Positions 58,001 to 64,000 of a DNA stretch of 64,000 nt are shown here, piece after piece. The position numbers and the translations under genes are program-made. The stretch's first letter is position 1. Every line of letters begins with the position of its first letter. Under the pieces are notes generated by a model that was not told where the DNA came from, made no database searches, and saw only the letters and a program-made list of their open reading frames with translations. Source of the stretch: Heliocidaris erythrogramma (Eukaryota > Echinodermata > Echinoidea > Camarodonta > Echinometridae); the NCBI GenBank assembly GCA_025617745.1, contig CM046858.1:40407850-40471849 (forward strand). The letters run 5' to 3'.

Positions 58001-60904
58001 CAAACTGGGCGATGTTCAAAATTATTCATACCCTTGGTGATTTATTGACTTTGTCAATCAGTATGAATCCGATCCTTGTTATTAATGCTTGTAATTCACT
58101 TTATTTTAATACACCGTCACAAGGCTTGCGGAGGGGTCTCTGCTGGGATATCAGGCCAGTACCTGTTCTCCAATGGCTCAATCTCCTTGAGGATGTGTCC
58201 ACACATGCCTTCACCTGACCTTCAGGGAGTTCATTAGATTTCGTGTCCTACAGGTGATGCAGTTATCGACTTTCATGATGACAGGACTATGATATTGAAA
58301 TTTTCGGTCATTTATTCCATGCATTTTAATGAAAATTCTGTATCTACTTATGAAGCAAAGCACCATTCCTGAAGAGCCCTTCCCTTTTGCTCTGCCTGTG
58401 GGAGGGTTCACCTTTATTCATTGGCCCCATTCTTAATCAGAGTGCTCAGGAAGGCCATGTTGGTGATATTAAAGTCATTGCATGACTCTAACGTCAGGTC
58501 ACCATGAATAACAGTATGTAACCTTCGAGTACCATACACATCCCACATTGAGTGTTACTGTATATCAATCTTCATATGGTATATTCTTTGTATCTTTGGT
58601 ATGAAAGCTACAATCCTTGATATCAAAATGAATGTAAACCAAATTTATACCATATGCCCTCCATGTTACCAGCTGCAGTGCACAAAATGCTAGCACTTTG
58701 CAGTACACTGGAACATAAAGATCAGTATTTTAAGCTTCACTAGAGTACCCACTTGCAGGTGTCCATATCAAAAATGTGTCAATCAGTGTAACTGAATAAA
58801 CTGATAAAATTGGCACCATCCAACCTTTAGACAACTACCATGGCCTCCCTAAACATTCTTAATAATAATGGAACAAAAGTATCAGGAAATACCTTCCCTT
58901 GACAGTGCAACAGTGAATGCCTCTAGGGAAGTCTCTCCAGGAAGAGTGCTAAATGTTTCAACTTAGATACAGAATTGTCATTAAAATGTAAGGAATATTA
59001 ACGAAAATATCAATATCATAGTCCTATCCTCATGACGTCTAAAACTACACCACCTGCAAACACAAAATCTGCTTTAAATCCATCGAATCCCCTGAAGACC
59101 AGGTGATGGCATGTGTGGACAACATCCTCAAGGAGATTGGGCCATTGGAGACCAGGTATTGGCCTGATATCTCAGTAGAGACCTCCAGAAGCATTGTGAC
59201 AGTGTGAAGAAAGTGTTACGAGCATTAATCACAAGGACTGGATTCATACTGCTTGACAAAGTCAATAGATCACCAAGGGTATGAATAATTTTGAACATCA
59301 CCCAGTTTGGATAATTCACCTTTTCTATTGTTATGCAAATGAGGTGAAACCAGAAACAGCATTCATTTGCAGATGATAACTAAATGTATTCAAGTGATGT
59401 GCAAATTAAATTCAGTTAACCATTCATTTTTAGGAAAAATGCAAAAAACTAGTATTTTCCAAGGGGTATGAATAATTTTGTTGTTAACTGTATCTAAGTT
59501 AATAAACGAAGAAGCTTGACTGGGGAGGAATTTTTAATTTGTAAAAATCCGGGCAGCGACTTAACCACCAGGCTATTCTGGTTCACGGCCAAGTCACGAT
59601 GAACTAGAATCAAATACCCAAGATCCTCTTCTTTCTGACTCATTAATATTCAAACGGTCCGTCGTAGACAATGGTTAATAAACGAAGAAGCTTGACTGGG
59701 GAGGAATTTTTAATTTGTAAACAAATCTTTAGGCATTTTACTCCCAGTGTTAAAGATCGTATGCTCGATCTGTAATGAAAAACACAAGTCAGAAAAAATT
59801 GGAACCAGTGGGATTCGAACCTGTCATCTACTGCTTGCCGGGCAGCGACTTAACCACCAGGCTATTCTGGTTCACGGCCAAGTCACGATGAACTAGAATC
59901 AAATACCCAAGATCCTCTTCTTTCTGACTCATTAATATTCAAACGGTCCGTCGTAGACAATGGTTAATAAACGAAGAAGCTTGACTGGGGAGGAATTTTT
60001 AATTTGTAAACAAATCTTTAGGCATTTTACTCCCAATGTTAAAGATCGTATGCTCGATCTGTAATGAAAAACACAAGTCAGAAAAAATTGGAATCCCACT
60101 GGTTCCAATTTTTTCTGACTTGTGTTTTTCATTACAGATCGAGCATACGATCTTTAACACTGGGAGTAAAATGCCTAAAGATTTGTTTATCTAAGTTACT
60201 TTGATACCTCATGGAATCGGGAAGTGCATTCCATAGAGTAGCGGAGGCATGTGCAAAAGTCCGTTCAGCATTATGACTTAGTTGAGATGGGAGGAACAAT
60301 GAATAACGCTTTTGAGCTTGATCGCAGTGTTCGGGAATGCATCAAATGTTCGAAATTACGAACCCTATTTCGTTTTCGGAATTATGTACCCCTTGCTATG
60401 GGAAATTTGCGTGTCGGAATTACGAACCTTCGGAAAAACGAACCTTTGGAAAAACGAGTACCCCCATTACATCAGGCATACGGTTGAATAATATATAGTG
60501 AATATTATGCGCTGGAATCGAACACTCCTTCTAATAAGACAATAACTATGATAACAGAGAGTCAACAGGAGGAGAGAAAGAGAGAGAGCGAGAGGGGAAG
60601 GAGCAGGGGAGCTAGGGGAGGTGGAGGGAAAAGAACGAAAACAAGAGAACGAGAGGGAGAGAGAGATAAGGGGGGGGGGGTACCGGGTGTGGAGGTGAGG
60701 GGAAATAATGAAAACAAAAGAGAGAGAGAGAGAGAATGTTTAGGTGGGGGCGGGGTGGCTGTATACGGGCAACGCGAGACCCTTCATGCACAAATTTTCC
60801 CTTTACCAATTTCACTTACTTTGAGTCATGGCAAGCATTGATCCAAGCCCCACAGCCAGGCAGAGTAATATGACGAACTTTGATGACAAGGTTGGCAAAT
60901 ACAT
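54767..60904 (-). CDS. Secreted single-domain SUEL/rhamnose-binding-type lectin, 126 aa
   Basis: Two coding exons (60820-60904, 54767-55062) join in phase 1 to give 126 residues. Residues 1-25 form a signal peptide with the core FVILLCLAVGLG. Residues 34-126 match the Gal_Lectin/SUEL fold: LICNG, KIHVFSALYGN (canonical AxYGR, here Asn replaces Arg), a Ser/Thr-rich loop, NMCDGRCQCLVAASN and FGDPC, ending in YVTLSYTILY and a stop. Such proteins are secreted lectins that bind L-rhamnose or galactose and act in eggs and immunity. The usual second Cys and last Cys are absent, while Cys96 and Cys105 are extra. A donor-like CCAG|GTAAGC follows the stop by 5 nt, so a 3' UTR intron is possible. Confident for family; exact sugar specificity is unknown. 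Confidence 0.85.
55063..56730. other. Lectin gene intron, left part
   Basis: No coding segment is seen. A short hairpin at 55890-55968 mirrors CCTTCAGGAAAGTTTACCGA against CTTTTCTGAAGG. A poly-G tract lies at 56684-56698. Confidence 0.5.
56731..56893. mobile_element. Hairpin MITE, about 75-bp arms
   Basis: TTTAGGACGTTCTAAACCTA and AACATTTTAGAGAGAA at the left are mirrored by TTCTCTCTAAAATGTT and TAGGTTTAGAACGTCCTAAA at the right around a CAG loop at 56811-56813. Confidence 0.88.
57400..57650. repeat. Degenerate short tandem repeat, core TTCGTAATTCCGAA
   Basis: About a dozen units vary the phrase GGTTCATAATTCCGAA, switching to the complementary strand near 57600. A related patch lies at 60345-60465. 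Confidence 0.85.
57819..59492. mobile_element. 1.67-kb foldback element with Tc1/mariner-like ends
   Basis: The ends read GTTAACAACAAAATTATTCA then TACCCCTTGGAAAATACTAG in both directions. Mirrored sequence continues inward for several hundred bp (for example GACAAAGTCAAT, CAATCTCCTTGAGGATGT, GGACTATGATATTGA, ATACAGAAT), so nearly the whole element is one imperfect palindrome. No intact transposase. It lies in the lectin gene intron. Confidence 0.8.
59510..60185 (-). mobile_element. tRNA-derived SINE block: tandem 289-bp units and a terminal palindrome
   Basis: Units beginning GAAGCTTGACTGGGGAGGAA occur at 59511 (internally deleted), 59688 and 59977. The tRNA-like head (minus strand, about 59803-59875) has 7-bp acceptor-stem complementarity (GAACCAG/CTGGTTC) and a GGTTCGAATCC box B. 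The last 95 bp (60090-60185) mirror the preceding arm. Confidence 0.7.
60345..60465. repeat. Second patch of the TTCGTAATTCCGAA-type repeat
   Basis: It contains GAAATTACGAACCCTATTTC, GTCGGAATTACGAACCTTCGG and AAAACGAACCTTTGG, on the opposite strand to most of 57400-57650. Confidence 0.75.
60565..60745. repeat. GA-rich low-complexity tract
   Basis: GAGAGA/GGGG-rich sequence between the lectin signal-peptide exon and the SINE block. ORFs here are artefacts. Confidence 0.9.
60820..60904 (-). CDS. SUEL-type lectin exon with start codon and signal peptide
   Basis: The ATG lies directly after an acceptor (TTTTTTCGTAG|ATG), so a noncoding exon lies upstream. It encodes 28 codons plus 1 nt ending ATGACTCAA-A, then donor GTAAGTG. 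The hydrophobic core ILLCLAVGLGSMLA is a clear signal peptide. It is too short to appear as an ORF. Confidence 0.82.
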
Positions 60905-61019
60905 CTACGAAAAAACCCGAGTTGTTCGAAAGACAGCGTGAAATAATTTCATCACCTGATCACTTTGAAAAAAAACTATGTCATGTGTACTAACAATACT
61001 GGGTTTTCGAATGCCTATA

Positions 61020-61058
61020 ATATTTAATAATAATATTTAATGATAATCAATAATAATG

Positions 61059-61089
<31 letters not shown>

Positions 61090-61095
61090 TTATGA
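61020..61095. repeat. AAT microsatellite
   Basis: AATAAT-rich tract with about ten pure units. Confidence 0.9.
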
Positions 61096-61139
61096 ACACA
61101 GGCGACTGGGAACGATTTTGTTACTGGAGGTGCTGTGAG

Positions 61140-61312
61140 ACAAAAAACGAAAGGTCCTCAGCATTTTAGTGTCTCTTTTTAAGTCCAAAAGTTTCTCACA
61201 AGCAAAAAAAAAAGGTCCTCAGCATTTAATGTCTCTTTGTCTCTTTTTCAGTCCAAAAATCTCCGACAAGCAAAATTAAAAAATGGTCCTCAGCGTTTTA
61301 GGGTCTCTTTTT
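61140..61312. repeat. Tandem repeat of about 60 bp, three units
   Basis: Units share GGTCCTCAGC.TTTTAGTGTC, TCTTTTT.AGTCCAAAA and ACAAGCAAAA. It lies in the intron upstream of the lectin start codon. Confidence 0.85.
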
Positions 61313-61479
61313 AACTACTTTTTAAAGAAAACAGAACTATACATGTAGTTAAAAAAGAATTACTCAAACAATTATGAAGATAAATGGTATCGCACATTAT
61401 ATCTGAAAAGATATAGGAAATGATTGACATGGAAATACGGTCTCAATAACCATAAATAAGCATGAGTGAGATTAGTGAG

Positions 61480-61480
61480 T

Positions 61481-61518
<38 letters not shown>

Positions 61519-61540
61519 GAAAGAGAGAAGGGAGAGGGGG
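61480..61540. repeat. GA microsatellite
   Basis: GAGAGA run of about 30 bp followed by mixed GA-rich sequence, just left of the inferred lectin 5' UTR exon. Confidence 0.9.
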
Positions 61541-61646
61541 AATAGAAGTGGGGTGAAATGAAAACGTATGCAATGATCTATTTTGATCTATATACGTAAG
61601 TACAATTTGCTACAAAACTATACTATACTAGTGGTTTTGAACTTAC

Positions 61647-61700
61647 TTTTCAGGATCAGGAAGAGTCTGTGTCGTAATGAAGTTCAACAACGACGTGTGT
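61647..61700 (-). other. Probable noncoding first exon of the SUEL-type lectin gene
   Basis: A strong donor (GAAAA|GTAAGT) at 61647/61646 lies 740 bp upstream of the acceptor that sits immediately before the lectin ATG. I infer a 5' UTR exon ending here. Its 5' limit is not visible and the right coordinate is arbitrary. An ORF upstream of this donor would not join in frame with the lectin. Confidence 0.45.
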
Positions 61701-61861
61701 ATGTGTGAGAGACGTGTATCAATCAAATATGATTTATTTACGTCTGGTGTTCTACTTATCACTCGACCAAATGAAACTATATTCAATTGTATGAAACACA
61801 TAAACCAAATTGCTTTCCAGCATTTTCGAATATGAATATGACCCAAGACTAAATACCGCAT

Positions 61862-63130
61862 AATATTGACAATAATTGAACCATATCATGAAATCTGATT
61901 AATTTTGTTGATGACAAATAGGACATCTTATACGTGTTAACATATGTCAATATTGAATGACATTGTCTTATGAACCGTGCTGTTTGGATCATGGTTTGGA
62001 TGACTTGTAGTTAAAAAGCCGATTTATGTACTTAACAAAAAAACTGAGGGAGTAAATTAAACAAGTATGATCATGACCTTGCAATCCTTTACCACATGAA
62101 TCATCACGTAGCCTGATCTGTACAGTGAAAATTGTCGCTGCCCCCATCTCCCTTAATTTGAAACAAAAAGATTCATTTAAGTTACGTTATATATGCCCCG
62201 ATATCGTTGACTAATGAGGTTTTCACCCAACCCTCCTCCACCCATACTTTTTGATAATCCCGAGTCCATTGTCTATTATGTAACATTTGTATTGCAGAAT
62301 CAGCTTTTGAAAGCCGACCACTAAAATACATAACAAATTTAAAAAAACAATAACAACGACATTATTATTATCATCGTCAACAACAACAATACCCAAAGTC
62401 TTCGAATAACTCCCCTCACAGTCTATGCCGTATAATTTCCCTTTAAAAATATTTCGGTAAAGAAGAAAAAAAACAAGATCATGACTTTAGTGACATATTG
62501 ATGGATCATCTTTATTGGTTTGTTTTTAATGAGGAATATATGTTGGGGGCAGAGAGAAAAAGTAACAAAATATGAATGAAAAAATCATTATGATCGTCAA
62601 ATACATGTTTGTATTGATGAAGCAATAAATGTATATCATATACGAAGAAATTATATACAAATGAATCTTCATACTGAGATTTTTTTTCAGCAAAAGGAAG
62701 AATATGTTTATACTAATGCATCATAATTTTGTTTGTGTGTGTGTAAATATGAAGATAATTATATGTTTGTTCTATAACCACTAACGGGAAATGAATTTGT
62801 GGATGACGAGTTAGTAACCACGAAAATGACAGTGGTTGCATGTGTGAAGAAGAAAAAATATGCAAAAGGGCTGTTGACTTTGTGGTACGATTTTACCTAA
62901 TTTCACAATCAATTATAATAGCGAAGTGCAAAAAACTAAATCTTTTTTGAAAAACATTAAAAAGAAAAAAAGGAGCGGGGTTAGTGGGCTGAAACCCCCT
63001 GTAAATTTTATCTAACGGCAAATTCGACATTCTTATATTGCAAAAAGTGGTGATTTTTTTTAAATAGAGAGTTGCACTCGATAGCACTTGGTGCTTTCAG
63101 AATAATAATTATGATAATAATAATACTACT
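61862..63130. other. Upstream flank of the lectin gene, nothing recognised
   Basis: A/T-rich DNA with small AAT runs and no credible coding segment. The lectin promoter should lie in the left part of this stretch, but no specific element stands out. Confidence 0.45.
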
Positions 63131-63134
63131 AATA

Positions 63135-63635
63135 ATAATGGGTTTATGCACGCTTGGGCTAAAACCACTTGGTCTAATCTCCAGATGGGCTACCTTCATT
63201 CGGGCTAAACCCTTTTGGTCCACTCTTCATTTGGTCTAATTTGCACTTGGTCTAATAACCAGAAGGTCTAATGACCACTTGGGCTAATGATCACTTTGTC
63301 TAATTACTAGTTGATCTAATTACCATTTCGTCTACTTTATTTTGTTGTCACTTGGTCTAATACCAGTTCGTCTAATGTCAGTTTGTCTAATTCCCAGTCA
63401 GTCTAAAACTAGTTGGTCTACAGACATTTCGTCTAATATCCAGTTGGTCTAGTATCCATTCGGTCTACATGGCGTTTATATGGTCTAATGTGCATTTGGT
63501 CTAACTTTCATTTTGTCCATTTTCCATTTAGTCTAATTGTCAGTTGGTCTAAATGCCAATTTGTCTAAACATCACTTTGTCTAATTATCACTAAGGCTTA
63601 TTGCTTGTTGGGCTATTCCCTTTTCGTCTACGCAC
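63135..63635. repeat. Degenerate short tandem repeat, core TTGGTCTAAT
   Basis: About 28 units of roughly 16-18 bp keep GGTCTAAT, GGGCTAAT or TGTCTAAT and vary the spacer (for example CACTTGGTCTAAT, CAGTTGGTCTA, CATTTCGTCTA). Confidence 0.9.
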
Positions 63636-64000
63636 CTACCAACAACACTATGCGTCATTTTGTTGGCCGTCCCTGTAAGAAAAAAAAATCAGCTAAATGT
63701 AAAAGTCAATTACCAAGGTTTGAAAAAGTTTGACAGCTATCAAAACATATTATGACATGGAAAAGTATATATCAAAGATAAATCTTAAAGAAGATAAGTT
63801 TGAGGAAAAAATGGTTTCATCTCACCAAATGTTTCTGAGATTCTATGTTCTCTTTGACTGTTTTCTACGTAATGTAGGTGTACATGTACACAACGTATAT
63901 TTTGTCAAACTATCCAATAAACCGCTGTGCGGCTGCATATTTACATGGCAAAATCATGGAAATATTATATGTACGATCTTTTGTAAAAATTGTTATTGGT

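Noticed and set aside
59803..59875. Functional tRNA gene
   Set aside because: The acceptor stem and box B are good, but the T stem mismatches and the anticodon loop lacks the usual U33. The unit is tandemly repeated with a SINE body.

Overview
The window is animal nuclear DNA, most likely from a sea urchin or another invertebrate deuterostome. It has long introns with GT/AG junctions, an IGF2R-type mannose-6-phosphate receptor gene, an SUEL-type lectin gene named for sea urchin egg lectin, dense DNA-transposon and MITE debris, LINE and Penelope-like elements, and many short TACATGTA runs. The lineage is inferred from content; no search was possible.

Two host genes are supported, both on the minus strand. 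(1) The 5' part of a cation-independent mannose-6-phosphate receptor gene (IGF2R/CI-MPR) runs from a signal-peptide exon at 44396-44535 down to 637-951 and continues past the left edge. I resolved 18 coding exons by hand. Every intron is GT..AG and every phase agrees, giving 3,403 nt or about 1,134 codons. They cover extracellular repeats 1 to 7 and part of 8, out of the 15 usual in this family. (2) Upstream of it lies a small secreted SUEL/rhamnose-type lectin gene: a likely 5' UTR exon ending at 61647, a signal-peptide exon at 60820-60904 and a lectin exon at 54767-55062, encoding 126 aa.

Most remaining DNA is mobile or repetitive. Intron 14 of the receptor (3809-11058) holds a nearly intact antisense CR1/L2-like LINE. 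Intron 6 holds a 1.17 kb TTAA-bounded element encoding a THAP-only protein. Intron 1 (27381-44395, 17 kb) holds a Penelope-like fragment with a clean 5' inversion, a tandem repeat carrying DR1-like motifs, a dead non-LTR RT, and a 9.4 kb mosaic array (34.77-44.12 kb) of two modules. Each module contains an exon-like open frame with splice signals; this is the least explained part of the window. Between and upstream of the two genes are several TTAA-bounded inverted-repeat elements, a 1.67 kb foldback element, a tandem tRNA-derived SINE block and long GA/CT and TAA microsatellites.

In function, the receptor would sort lysosomal enzymes at the trans-Golgi and cell surface, and the lectin would be a secreted carbohydrate-binding protein. 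Nothing in the sequence shows that the two act together.
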